Positions 1-6,537 of a DNA stretch of 6,537 nucleotides are shown here, piece by piece. The translations under genes and the position numbers were made by a program. Source of the stretch: Bacteroidales bacterium (GTDB taxonomy: Bacteria; Bacteroidota; Bacteroidia; Bacteroidales; NBLH01); contig JALWNR010000164.1 in the NCBI GenBank assembly GCA_027083715.1, forward strand, positions 1-6,537, read 5' to 3'. How positions within the stretch are numbered: position 1 is the first letter of the stretch; every line of letters begins with the position of its first letter. Under the pieces are notes generated by a model that saw only the letters and a program-made list of their open reading frames with translations, made no database searches and was not told the origin of the DNA.

Positions 1-427
1 CGTTTACTAAATTCCTATAATGTAAAAAAAAAGTTTTAAAATTCATTGGCTTATAACCAACTAATTCTATTTTTACATGAGCAATCCCTGTTTTAATTAA
101 TTTAATTTGTCCTGCTGCCGATTTTGATAAATCAATCACCCTGTTTTTATGATAAGGTCCCCGATCGTTTATGCGTACTTTTACCCATAAATTATTATCC
201 AGGTTAGTAACTTTTACAATACTTCCAAATTGCAACCACCGATGTGCCGCAGTATATGCATGCATATCATATTTTTCTCCGTTGGCCGTTTTATTTCCAT
301 TAAAACCGGGACCATACCAACTGGCTTCGCCAATGCCCAAATCAATAGATTTTACTTTTTCGTTGGAACATGCAACAAAAATAAGGCTTAAAACAAGAAA
401 AACGAAGGTATTTTTCAAACTTTGCAT
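1..427 (-). CDS. rlpA: RlpA-like lipoprotein (septal lytic transglycosylase-type DPBB fold), 3' end beyond window
   Basis: The minus-strand frame from ATG at 427 stays open to the window edge (142 codons seen). Residues 1-20 form a short lipoprotein signal: basic start, hydrophobic core, then FVAC with Cys20 as the likely lipidated residue. A double-psi beta-barrel follows from about residue 32 to 124, with the RlpA hallmarks EASWYG (34-39), TANGEKYD (47-54), TAAH (59-62), RINDRGPY (85-92) and RVIDLSKSAA (96-105). Glu51, Asp54, His62 and Asp88 match the catalytic or conserved acidic and His positions of the RlpA family, which cleaves glycan strands lacking stem peptides, often at the septum. 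No SPOR domain is visible. The start overlaps the prmA stop as TGATG, so translation is probably coupled. A 9-base homopolymer (24-32) lies near the visible end: adding or losing one base would stop the frame at once. The family call is firm; actual transglycosylase activity is inferred. Confidence 0.88.
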   Translation of the reverse strand, partial: MQSLKNTFVFLVLSLIFVACSNEKVKSIDLGIGEASWYGPGFNGNKTANGEKYDMHAYTAAHRWLQFGSIVKVTNLDNNLWVKVRINDRGPYHKNRVIDLSKSAAGQIKLIKTGIAHVKIELVGYKPMNFKTFFLHYRNLVN

Positions 428-1269
428 CAGTTTACTTTAAAATAGCTCAACATCAGCCAATTATTTTTTTCTCTCCGATTGTTTAATTGCAAACCACTTT
501 CAAGAGCAATTTTATGAATATCATCATAATCCTGAGTGTAAAAACCACTTAAAAGCAATTTTCCGCCATGGTGTATATGCGCAACATAATGAGGAATATC
601 TTCAAGCAATACATTTTTATTAATATTAGCATAAATAATATTGAAAAATTTTGAACCGATGGTGTTTTTATTACCTTGTTCAACATGTACATTTTTAATA
701 GAATTTAATTGTAAATTTTCTAGTGTATTATTGTACGACCATTTATCAATATCTATGGCACAAATATTTTTTGCTCCTTTTTGAGCACTCAGTATAGCTA
801 AAATACCAGTTCCACAGCCCATATCCAATATGGTTTTGCCCTGAACATCCAATTCAAGTATTTCTTCAATCATCAAAGAGGTAGTTTCATGATGTCCTGT
901 CCCGAACGACATTTTCGGGTCAATCAGTATTTCATATTTTAATTTAGGAGTATTTTCATGAAAAGTACTTCTAACAATACATTTATCAGCAATTAAAATA
1001 GGTTGAAAATAATTTTTTTCCCAGGTTTCATTCCAATTTTGTTCTTTAATTAAACGATGCTTAAAACTGAGTTCTATTCCTTCTAAATCTATGTTTTTTA
1101 TAAAATCTTGTACTTCAACAGTAAATAAATTTTCAGGTATCCAAGCTTTAACAAAAGGCAATTCATCACTAAAACTCTCAAATTCGTACCGGCTTAAATA
1201 AGCAATTATAATTTCTGCACTTTCTGTATGATAAGGGTTTAGTTCACAACTAAGTTCAATATAGTTCAT
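427..1269 (-). CDS. prmA: Ribosomal protein L11 methyltransferase PrmA
   Basis: This 280-residue protein (E. coli PrmA is 293) trimethylates ribosomal protein L11 in the cytoplasm using S-adenosylmethionine. The N-terminal substrate-recognition part (about 1-75) is divergent. The PrmA signature WNETWEKNYFQPI (79-91) comes next, then the loop MSFGTGHHETT (120-130), which is specific to PrmA. The class I methyltransferase motif I is LDMGCGTG (148-155), with AIDID (171-175) as the acidic end of strand 2. IIYANINKNVL (211-221) is the motif IV equivalent, corresponding to the NILANI segment of other PrmA proteins. The C-terminus closes the Rossmann-like sheet (LLLSGF near 238, WLMLSYF near 271). 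The ATG at 1269 gives the expected MNYIELS beginning and has no Shine-Dalgarno sequence. It is the first gene of a two-gene unit with the rlpA-like gene. Identification is secure; methylation of L11 itself is known for the family, not shown here. Confidence 0.95.
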   Translation of the reverse strand: MNYIELSCELNPYHTESAEIIIAYLSRYEFESFSDELPFVKAWIPENLFTVEVQDFIKNIDLEGIELSFKHRLIKEQNWNETWEKNYFQPILIADKCIVRSTFHENTPKLKYEILIDPKMSFGTGHHETTSLMIEEILELDVQGKTILDMGCGTGILAILSAQKGAKNICAIDIDKWSYNNTLENLQLNSIKNVHVEQGNKNTIGSKFFNIIYANINKNVLLEDIPHYVAHIHHGGKLLLSGFYTQDYDDIHKIALESGLQLNNRREKNNWLMLSYFKVN

Positions 1270-1290
1270 GGATTGGATTTTGGTTAAACA

Positions 1291-1321
1291 GTAAATTAGT
1301 TTTTAAATGCAATTATTACAA
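1291..1321 (-). promoter_or_regulatory. Weak candidate promoter for prmA-rlpA
   Basis: Read on the minus strand, TTG at 1321-1319 is followed 20 nt later by TAATTTAC (1298-1291). The latter matches the Bacteroidota -7 box TAnnTTTG at 4 of its 6 fixed bases. Initiation near 1284 would leave a leader of about 15 nt. The fit is imperfect and the region is very AT-rich, so this is only the best candidate in the gap upstream of prmA. Confidence 0.25.
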
Positions 1322-1460
1322 TTTGATATTAAAAAACGCCAAACACTTACAATTTAATAAAAATTATCAACGAAAATACCTTTTTTTAATAAAAAGAGCA
1401 ATATTATTTACGGATAGTTTTTATAAATGTTTGTGTTTCAATATCATTTACAAATAAATA

Positions 1461-1492
1461 TTAGGAAAAAAATGCTTTTTAATCTAAATTTG
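1461..1492 (+). promoter_or_regulatory. Promoter of the TlpA-like gene (TAnnTTTG type)
   Basis: TAAATTTG at 1485-1492 is an exact match to the Bacteroidota -7 element TAnnTTTG, continued by CAGTC. The -33 side is weak: only TTA at 1461-1463 sits at a suitable distance (21 nt). Predicted initiation near 1498 gives a leader of about 15-17 nt before the ATG at 1515. That leader is A-rich (AAAATTATTTAATAAC) and has no Shine-Dalgarno sequence. The greA promoter carries the same TTTGCAGTC extension. The rest of the 1270-1514 gap shows only AT-rich sequence and a trivial A/T hairpin at 1380-1396. Confidence 0.55.
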
Positions 1493-1514
1493 CAGTCCAA
1501 AATTATTTAATAAC

Positions 1515-2045
1515 ATGACGAAAATATTATTTTTCATTCTGTTTTTTACAGCAGTTTATCTCTCTGCTCAAGAAAATCATCCTAATGTGGATGAGCGCGG
1601 TTTTTTAGTTAAAACCGGTGAAGAAGCACCTGATTTTAAAATTGTTTATGCCGATGGAACATCCCCCGGCAAATTATCCGATTTACGCGGTAAACCTGTT
1701 ATGCTGCAATTTACAGCCAGTTGGTGCGGAGTGTGCAGACAGGAAATGCCGCATATCGAAAAAGATATCTGGCAGGCATATAAAGATAAAGGCTTAATTG
1801 TTATAGGCATTGACCGAAAAGAAAAGCCCGATGCAGTGAAAAAGTTTGCCGAAATTATGAAAATAAGCTATCCGCTGGCTTTAGATTTGAATGATGCAAT
1901 TTACACTTTGTATGCACATCCAAACTCCGGAGTTACCCGCAATGTACTGATTGACCAAAACGGTAAAATTGTGTTTTTAACGCGCTTATTCGATAAAAAG
2001 GAATTTAACGAATTAATTAAGAAGATTGATGATTTGTGTAATTAG
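1515..2045 (+). CDS. Secreted TlpA/ResA-type thioredoxin-fold thiol:disulfide protein
   Basis: This 176-residue protein has a Sec signal (1-18, hydrophobic core LFFILFFTAVYL, likely cut after SA18), so it should act in the periplasm. GEEAPDF (35-41) opens the redoxin fold. The active site is FTASWCGVCRQEMP (66-79), a WCxxC motif with Cys71 and Cys74 and the REMP tail typical of TlpA/ResA proteins. GLIVIGID (93-100) and the helix after it form the usual central insertion. The usual cis-proline before the last strand pair is replaced: the segment reads SGVTRNVLID (138-147), with Thr141 where TlpA/ResA proteins have Pro. A third Cys (175) is next to the C-terminus. Likely roles are reduction of extracytoplasmic disulfides or thiol-based peroxide handling; the substrate cannot be told. 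It lies 96 nt before metH with no terminator between them, so read-through is possible. No cytochrome maturation genes are nearby. Confidence 0.85.
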   Translation: MTKILFFILFFTAVYLSAQENHPNVDERGFLVKTGEEAPDFKIVYADGTSPGKLSDLRGKPVMLQFTASWCGVCRQEMPHIEKDIWQAYKDKGLIVIGIDRKEKPDAVKKFAEIMKISYPLALDLNDAIYTLYAHPNSGVTRNVLIDQNGKIVFLTRLFDKKEFNELIKKIDDLCN

Positions 2046-2062
2046 ACGCTTATAAGTAGATA

Positions 2063-2093
2063 TAACTTTCTGTTTACAAATTACAGCTAAACA
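2063..2093 (+). promoter_or_regulatory. Weak candidate promoter and dyad upstream of metH
   Basis: TAACTTTC at 2063-2070 matches the -7 consensus TAnnTTTG except for the last base; TTA at 2042-2044 is a poor -33 at 18-nt spacing. Directly downstream is a short inverted repeat, TGTTTA (2071-2076) and TAAACA (2088-2093), separated by 11 nt. It would overlap the predicted transcription start and could be an operator or a chance pairing. The remaining leader to the ATG at 2142 shows no riboswitch that I recognise. metH may instead be transcribed from the promoter upstream of the TlpA-like gene. Confidence 0.25.
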
Positions 2094-2141
2094 AATTGTC
2101 AAACTGTTTCTTCATCTTGATAAAGAAAACAAACTTCAAAA

Positions 2142-5100
2142 ATGACAAAACCAAATATTTTTAAAGAGCTGGAACACAGAGTGCTGGTTCTCGACGGGGC
2201 AATGGGTACCATGATACAAAATTATAAACTCACAGAAAAAGATTTTCGTGGTGAACGTTTTAAAAATCACCCTGTTGACTTGAAAGGAAATAACGATTTG
2301 CTTTCACTTACCCGTCCGGATATTATTAAAGCAATACACGAAGAATATTTAAAAGCAGGTGCCGATATTATTGAAACCAATACTTTTAACGGAACCTCCA
2401 TTTCCTTGGCAGACTATGAAATGGAAAATCTGGCTTATGAAATTAATTTTGAATCGGCTAAACTAGCCAAAGAGGCTGCGGATAAATTTACCAAAGAAAA
2501 TCCTGCTAAGCCGCGATATGTTGCCGGCTCAATGGGACCCACCAACAAAACAGCTTCCATGTCGCCCGATGTAAACGACCCGGGCTTTCGTGCAGTAAGC
2601 TTTGATGATTTGGTTGTGGCTTATAGTGAGCAAATTAATGGTTTGCTGGATGGCGGAGCAGATATTTTAATGGTGGAAACCATTTTTGATACTCTAAATG
2701 CCAAAGCGGCACTTTTTGCCATTGACCAAATACTCGAAGAGCGCGGATTGAACGATTTTCCGGTAATGGTTTCCGGAACAATTACCGATAAAAGCGGCAG
2801 AACATTGTCCGGTCAGACTTTGGAAGCATTTTTAAACTCGGTTTCACACATAAAACTGCTAAGTATCGGGCTCAATTGCGCTTTTGGAGCACACGATTTA
2901 CGTCCTTACGTGGAGGAATTATCCGAAAAATCACCTTTTTATATCAGTGCACACCCAAATGCCGGTTTACCAAACGAGTTGGGCGAGTACGATGAATCAG
3001 CTCATAAAATGAGTTTACAAATCAAGGAATATCTTGATAATCAGTACGTAAATATTATTGGAGGTTGTTGTGGAACCACACCGGAACATATTCGTGAAAT
3101 AGCAAAACTGGCAGCACAGGCACATACTCATCCTGTTAAGCCTAAAACTCCTAAAACCCGATTAAGTGGACTTGAGGCTTTGAGCATTGATACACAAAAC
3201 AACTTTGTAAATATTGGCGAAAGAACAAATGTTGCCGGTTCGCGAAAATTTGCCCGCCTGATACGCGAAGAAAAATACGAAGAGGCTCTAAGTATTGCAC
3301 GTCAGCAAGTTGAAGCAGGCGCACAGGTAATTGATGTGAACATGGACGATGCCATGCTGGATGCAGAAAAAGAAATGGTTAAATTTTTGCATCTTTTAAT
3401 GAGCGAGCCGGATATTGCCAAAGTTCCGGTAATGATTGACTCATCTAAATGGTCGGTAATTGAGGCAGGACTGAAATGCTTACAAGGTAAAGCCATTGTA
3501 AATTCCATCAGCCTGAAAGAAGGAGAAGAGGCATTTATTGAACATGCAAAAAAAATTAAAAGATACGGTGCGGCTACCATTGTTATGGCTTTTGATGAGC
3601 AAGGACAGGCAAGTAGCTATGAGCGCAGAATCGAAATATGTAAACGCTCTTACGATATTTTAACACAAAAAGTAGATTTTCCGCCCGAAGACATCATTTT
3701 TGACCCCAATATACTTACGGTTGCCACCGGAATGGAAGAACATAACAATTATGCTGTGGATTTTATCAATACCGTAAAGTGGATTAAAGAAAACCTGCCT
3801 TATGCAAAAGTCTCCGGAGGTATTAGCAACCTATCCTTCTCATTCAGAGGTAATAATATGGTGCGTGAGGCGATGCATTCGGCTTTTTTGTATCATGCCA
3901 TCAAAGCCGGAATGGATATGGGTATTGTAAATGCCGGAATGCTGCAGATTTATGACGAAATTCCCAAGGAATTATTAATACGGGTAGAAGATGTGATTTT
4001 AAATCGCCGTGCAGATGCTACCGAACGTCTGATTGAATATGCCGGAAGCATTCAGCAAGAAGGAAAAACACAAAAAACACAGGATGACTGGCGTACAAAA
4101 CCTGTAAACGAAAGACTGAAACACGCTCTTATAAAAGGAATTACCGAACATATTGAAGAGGATGTGGAAGAAGCCCGTAAAAATTATCATCTGGCATTGG
4201 AAGTTATTGAAGGTCCGTTAATGGACAGCATGAATATAGTGGGTGATTTGTTTGGTTCGGGAAAGATGTTTCTGCCGCAAGTAGTAAAAAGTGCCCGTGT
4301 GATGAAAAAAGCCGTTGCGGTACTTTTGCCTTATATTGAACAGGAAAAACTGACTTCGGCATCCAGCTCAGCAGGTAAAGTGCTGCTTGCCACTGTAAAA
4401 GGTGATGTGCACGATATCGGTAAAAATATTGTCGGCGTGGTAATGCAATGCAATAATTTTGAGGTAATTGACCTTGGCGTAATGGTGCCTACCGAGAAAA
4501 TTCTGGAAGTAGCTGAGCAGGAGAATGTAGATTTAGTGGGACTAAGCGGATTGATTACCCCCTCGCTTGAAGAAATGGTACATGTTGCAAAAGAAATGAA
4601 ACGCAGGGGAATGAACATTCCTTTGTTGATTGGCGGTGCAACTACTTCAAAATTGCACACTGCCGTAAAAATAGCTCCCAATTACGATGGAAGTGTGGTA
4701 CATGTAATTGATGCTTCAAAAAGTGTGGGAGTAAGTGCTAATTTGATTTCGAAAGAAGCAAAAGAGCGTTTTATTGACGAAGTCAATAAAGAATATGAAG
4801 AAATCAGACAAAAACATGAAGAAAAAACCAGCAAGCCGGTAAGTTTTGAATTTGCAAAAGAGCACAAATTTAAAATCGACTGGAAAAAAGAGGATATTGT
4901 TAAACCGCAATTTACAGGAACAAAGGTTTTTGAAGATTATCCACTGGATGAAATAGCCAAATTTATTGATTGGACATTTTTTTTCCATGCATGGGATATT
5001 AAAGGAAAGTATCCGGCAATTTTTGAACATCCCGAAAAGGGAACAGAGGCAAAAAAATTGTATGATGACGGTAAAGCCATGTTGCAGCGTATTATTGACG

Positions 5101-5813
5101 AAAAAAGATTGCAGGCAAAGGCGGTAATTGGTTTTTATCCGGCAAACAGTACAGGCGAATCGGTAGAACTTTATAAGGATGAAAACCGAAGCGAGCTGAT
5201 TGGTATTTTTCATCACCTGCGGCAGCAAAGTGAAAAATTTCTGAACAGCAAAAAAGACTATTTATTGTCTTTGGCAGATTTTATAGCTCCAAAAGAACGT
5301 GGAATTATTGATTATCAGGGTGGTTTTGCAGTAACGGCAGGTATTGGTATTGAAAAGTGGGTAAAAAAATATGAAGCCGAAAACGATGATTACAATGCGA
5401 TTATGATGAAAGTATTGGCAGACCGCCTTGCCGAAGCTTTTGCTGAACTGATGCACTATCGGGTACGCACTGAATTTTGGGGATATGCTGCAGATGAAAA
5501 ACTAAGTATGGAAGAAATAGTTAAAGAAAAATACCGCGGTATTCGTCCGGCAATAGGTTATCCGGCTTGCCCTGAGCATTCCGAAAAGCAGGTTTTGTTT
5601 GAACTGATGCAGGTTGCACAAAAAACAGAAATCAGTCTGACAGAAAGTTTTGCCATGTATCCGGCGGCATCAGTAAGTGGATTTTATTTTGCACATCCGC
5701 AAGCCAAATATTTTAATGTGGGCAAAATCGGCAAAGACCAATTAGAGGATTACGCAAAGCGTAAAGGCATTAGCTTGGAACTGGCAGAGCGGTATTTAAG
5801 TACAAATTTATAA
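2142..5813 (+). CDS. metH: Cobalamin-dependent methionine synthase MetH
   Basis: This cytoplasmic enzyme transfers the methyl group of 5-methyltetrahydrofolate to homocysteine through cob(I)alamin, giving methionine and tetrahydrofolate. At 1223 residues it matches E. coli MetH (1227) and has all four modules. The homocysteine domain (about 1-325) begins [13 protein letters not shown] and has zinc ligands Cys245 (GLNCAFG), Cys309 and Cys310 (GGCCGTT). The folate (pterin) domain (about 350-620) opens with [16 protein letters not shown] and has [11 protein letters not shown]. The B12 module (about 655-895) has the cap ([20 protein letters not shown], 702-721), the ligand motif DVHDIG with His757 and its partner Asp755, and SGLITPS with Ser808. 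The reactivation domain (about 905-1223) has [12 protein letters not shown] (1135-1146), the S-adenosylmethionine-binding motif. All key residues are intact. The ATG gives the expected short N-terminus and has only A-rich sequence upstream. No metF or folate gene is adjacent; MetH works with MTHFR and needs B12 from elsewhere. Confidence 0.98.
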   Translation: MTKPNIFKELEHRVLVLDGAMGTMIQNYKLTEKDFRGERFKNHPVDLKGNNDLLSLTRPDIIKAIHEEYLKAGADIIETNTFNGTSISLADYEMENLAYEINFESAKLAKEAADKFTKENPAKPRYVAGSMGPTNKTASMSPDVNDPGFRAVSFDDLVVAYSEQINGLLDGGADILMVETIFDTLNAKAALFAIDQILEERGLNDFPVMVSGTITDKSGRTLSGQTLEAFLNSVSHIKLLSIGLNCAFGAHDLRPYVEELSEKSPFYISAHPNAGLPNELGEYDESAHKMSLQIKEYLDNQYVNIIGGCCGTTPEHIREIAKLAAQAHTHPVKPKTPKTRLSGLEALSIDTQNNFVNIGERTNVAGSRKFARLIREEKYEEALSIARQQVEAGAQVIDVNMDDAMLDAEKEMVKFLHLLMSEPDIAKVPVMIDSSKWSVIEAGLKCLQGKAIVNSISLKEGEEAFIEHAKKIKRYGAATIVMAFDEQGQASSYERRIEICKRSYDILTQKVDFPPEDIIFDPNILTVATGMEEHNNYAVDFINTVKWIKENLPYAKVSGGISNLSFSFRGNNMVREAMHSAFLYHAIKAGMDMGIVNAGMLQIYDEIPKELLIRVEDVILNRRADATERLIEYAGSIQQEGKTQKTQDDWRTKPVNERLKHALIKGITEHIEEDVEEARKNYHLALEVIEGPLMDSMNIVGDLFGSGKMFLPQVVKSARVMKKAVAVLLPYIEQEKLTSASSSAGKVLLATVKGDVHDIGKNIVGVVMQCNNFEVIDLGVMVPTEKILEVAEQENVDLVGLSGLITPSLEEMVHVAKEMKRRGMNIPLLIGGATTSKLHTAVKIAPNYDGSVVHVIDASKSVGVSANLISKEAKERFIDEVNKEYEEIRQKHEEKTSKPVSFEFAKEHKFKIDWKKEDIVKPQFTGTKVFEDYPLDEIAKFIDWTFFFHAWDIKGKYPAIFEHPEKGTEAKKLYDDGKAMLQRIIDEKRLQAKAVIGFYPANSTGESVELYKDENRSELIGIFHHLRQQSEKFLNSKKDYLLSLADFIAPKERGIIDYQGGFAVTAGIGIEKWVKKYEAENDDYNAIMMKVLADRLAEAFAELMHYRVRTEFWGYAADEKLSMEEIVKEKYRGIRPAIGYPACPEHSEKQVLFELMQVAQKTEISLTESFAMYPAASVSGFYFAHPQAKYFNVGKIGKDQLEDYAKRKGISLELAERYLSTNL

Positions 5814-5842
5814 AAAAAAGGGTGATTTTGGTGATCACCCTT
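5812..5842 (-). terminator. Intrinsic terminator of greA at the metH/greA convergence
   Basis: A perfect 9-bp stem, AAGGGTGAT (5818-5826) with ATCACCCTT (5834-5842), encloses a 7-nt loop. On the minus strand the stem begins 22 nt after the greA stop and runs straight into eight T (5819-5812), a classic terminator. On the plus strand the hairpin is 4 nt past the metH stop but is followed by TTCATAAAC rather than a U-run. It should therefore act mainly for greA and only weakly, or through its stem alone, for metH. The U-tract overlaps the last two bases of the metH stop codon. Confidence 0.85.
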
Positions 5843-5864
5843 CATAAACTCAATCATTATATTT

Positions 5865-6341
5865 TTATCCGATGGAGATGTCTAAAATTTCAAATTCCAA
5901 CAAGCCGTTAGGTACCTGAATTTTTGCCACATCGCCTTTTTTCTTACCTAAAAGACCTTTGGCAATGGGTGTTTCAATAGAAATTTTACCGGATTTTAAA
6001 TCAGCTTCATTTTCGGCAACCAGCATGTATTCCACAACAGCCCCGTTTTTAATGTTTTTCAATTTAACTTTATTCATGATTTGGACACTTGATGTGTCAA
6101 TTTGCGATTCATCAATAACCCTGGCATTACGTATTTTTTCCTGAAGTTTGGCAATTTTCATTTCCAACATTCCTTGTGCTTCTTTAGCTGCATCATATTC
6201 TGCATTCTCCGATAAATCACCTTTATCGCGTGCTTCGGCAATTTGAGCTGAAATTTTCGGACGTTCAACTCTTATCAAATGATCAACTTCTTCTTTTAGC
6301 TTTTTCAATCCTTCTTCGGTCATGTACGATATTTTTGCCAT
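5865..6341 (-). CDS. greA: Transcription elongation factor GreA
   Basis: GreA enters the secondary channel of RNA polymerase and stimulates cleavage of the backtracked RNA 3' end, rescuing stalled complexes. From ATG at 6341 the product is 158 residues (E. coli 158). The N-terminal antiparallel coiled coil (about 1-76) starts AKISYMTEEGLKKLKEE. It carries the tip motif RDKGDLSENAEYDAAKEAQG (38-57), in which Asp42 and Glu45 correspond to the acidic tip residues that help hold the catalytic Mg2+. The C-terminal FKBP-like domain (about 84-158) has ETPIAKGLLGKKKGD (123-137) and ends FEILDI. An in-frame TTG six bases upstream (6347) would add two residues (MAMAK...). I prefer the ATG because MAKISYMT is the usual GreA beginning. 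GDLSENAEY and the intact tip favour GreA over GreB or an anti-cleavage paralogue. It is a single gene with its own promoter and terminator and converges on metH. Confidence 0.97.
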   Translation of the reverse strand: MAKISYMTEEGLKKLKEEVDHLIRVERPKISAQIAEARDKGDLSENAEYDAAKEAQGMLEMKIAKLQEKIRNARVIDESQIDTSSVQIMNKVKLKNIKNGAVVEYMLVAENEADLKSGKISIETPIAKGLLGKKKGDVAKIQVPNGLLEFEILDISIG

Positions 6342-6397
6342 AGCCAATTCTTATTTGTTTGTAAATATGTAAATTTATTGATGTTTGCTTTATATAT

Positions 6398-6430
6398 AAA
6401 TAAAAAAGAATCCTGTGCTTAAGGACTCTT
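6398..6430 (-). terminator. Terminator-like hairpin inside the greA leader
   Basis: On the minus strand AAGAGTCCT (6430-6422) pairs with AGGATTCTT (6414-6406) over nine base pairs, one of them G-U, around a 7-nt loop TAAGCAC. It is followed by TTTTATTT (6405-6398), giving six T in a row with the stem end. The U-tract is only on the minus strand, the direction of greA. The hairpin lies between the greA promoter box and the greA start, 64 nt before the ATG. It could end a short leader RNA, end a transcript arriving from beyond the right edge, or protect the 5' end of greA mRNA. Confidence 0.6.
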
Positions 6431-6437
6431 GAGACTG

Positions 6438-6468
6438 CAAAGTTAATTATATTTTTTAGATTATCAAA
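6438..6468 (-). promoter_or_regulatory. greA promoter (TTTG-N19-TAACTTTG)
   Basis: On the minus strand TTTG (6468-6465) and TAACTTTG (6445-6438) are separated by 19 nt. Both match the Bacteroidota primary sigma factor consensus (TTTG -33, TAnnTTTG -7) with no mismatch. Initiation is expected near 6434-6430, which gives a greA leader of about 90-95 nt and places the leader hairpin at the very 5' end. The bases after the -7 box, CAGTC, repeat those at the promoter of the TlpA-like gene. Confidence 0.7.
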
Positions 6469-6537
6469 CTTTCAAATACTATAATCTTTTAAACTAATAA
6501 GTTAGCAATTTATTTTTGATGAATTTATCCTTTTTAA

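Noticed and set aside
171..440. Plus-strand 89-codon open frame opposite the rlpA-like gene
   Set aside because: The minus strand here encodes clear RlpA motifs and a lipoprotein signal; the plus-strand frame matches nothing and is a shadow.
1380..1396. Hairpin CTTTTT-TTAAT-AAAAAG in the divergent intergenic region
   Set aside because: It is six base pairs, almost all A-T, and expected by chance in this composition. It is not next to a gene end, so it is not called a terminator.
2046..2141. Possible SAM riboswitch (SAM-II type) upstream of metH, prompted by AGCTAA at 2085-2090
   Set aside because: The downstream AAGGG-type segment and the pseudoknot pairings are missing. The only other pairing, GTTTCTT with AAGAAAAC near 2105-2130, is short and bulged.
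4716..5228. Minus-strand 170-codon open frame within metH, plus shorter ones at 3302-3580, 3999-4190, 4331-4681, 4682-4867 and 5262-5456
   Set aside because: All are antisense to conserved MetH domains and show compositions rich in Phe, Ile, Cys and Ser, typical of antisense frames.
5959..6144. Plus-strand 61-codon open frame opposite greA
   Set aside because: It lies wholly within greA, whose protein is full length and conserved.
6511..6518. TATTTTTG on the plus strand, a formal TAnnTTTG match that could drive a divergent gene to the right
   Set aside because: There is no -33 box at the right distance and the match is nearly all T in AT-rich DNA. No coding sequence is visible before the window ends.
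6494..6535. Possible C-terminal tail of another minus-strand gene at the right edge (14 codons ending in TAG at 6496-6494)
   Set aside because: It is too short and Lys/Asn-rich, as random AT-rich DNA would be. It remains relevant only because the hairpin at 6398-6430 could be that gene's terminator.

Overview
This is an AT-rich window carrying ordinary housekeeping genes, most likely from the phylum Bacteroidota. Three things point there. The starts lack Shine-Dalgarno sequences and sit in A-rich stretches. Two upstream regions carry a perfect TAnnTTTG -7 box of the Bacteroidota primary sigma factor, one of them with a TTTG -33 box at 19-nt spacing. The proteins (a short RlpA-like lipoprotein, a TlpA-type thiol protein, PrmA, MetH, GreA) also have a Bacteroidota character. 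This is inference from sequence features; no database search was possible.

Layout from left to right. On the minus strand, prmA (ribosomal protein L11 methyltransferase, 427-1269) is followed by an rlpA-like lipoprotein gene (427 to the left edge). Their stop and start codons overlap as TGATG, so they should be translationally coupled. A 245-nt divergent intergenic region (1270-1514) separates them from two plus-strand genes. These are a secreted TlpA/ResA-type thioredoxin-fold protein (1515-2045) and a full-length cobalamin-dependent methionine synthase, metH (2142-5813). greA (minus, 5865-6341) converges on metH, with a strong hairpin between them. Its U-tract lies on the greA strand and runs into the metH stop codon. 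The last 196 nt hold the greA promoter and, right behind it, a second terminator-like hairpin inside the predicted greA leader.

The genes do not form one pathway. prmA and greA serve translation and transcription, metH makes methionine and recycles the methyl-folate pool, and the RlpA-like and TlpA-like proteins act in the envelope. PrmA uses S-adenosylmethionine, whose precursor MetH makes, but they are on opposite strands and nothing shows a regulatory link.

I found no mobile element, CRISPR array, tRNA or rRNA, and no defence or biosynthetic system. The most interesting observation is the promoter-terminator-greA arrangement, which resembles the terminator-containing greA leader of E. coli that yields the GraL short RNAs. 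Next is a 9-base homopolymer in the last visible codons of the rlpA-like gene that decides where that protein ends.
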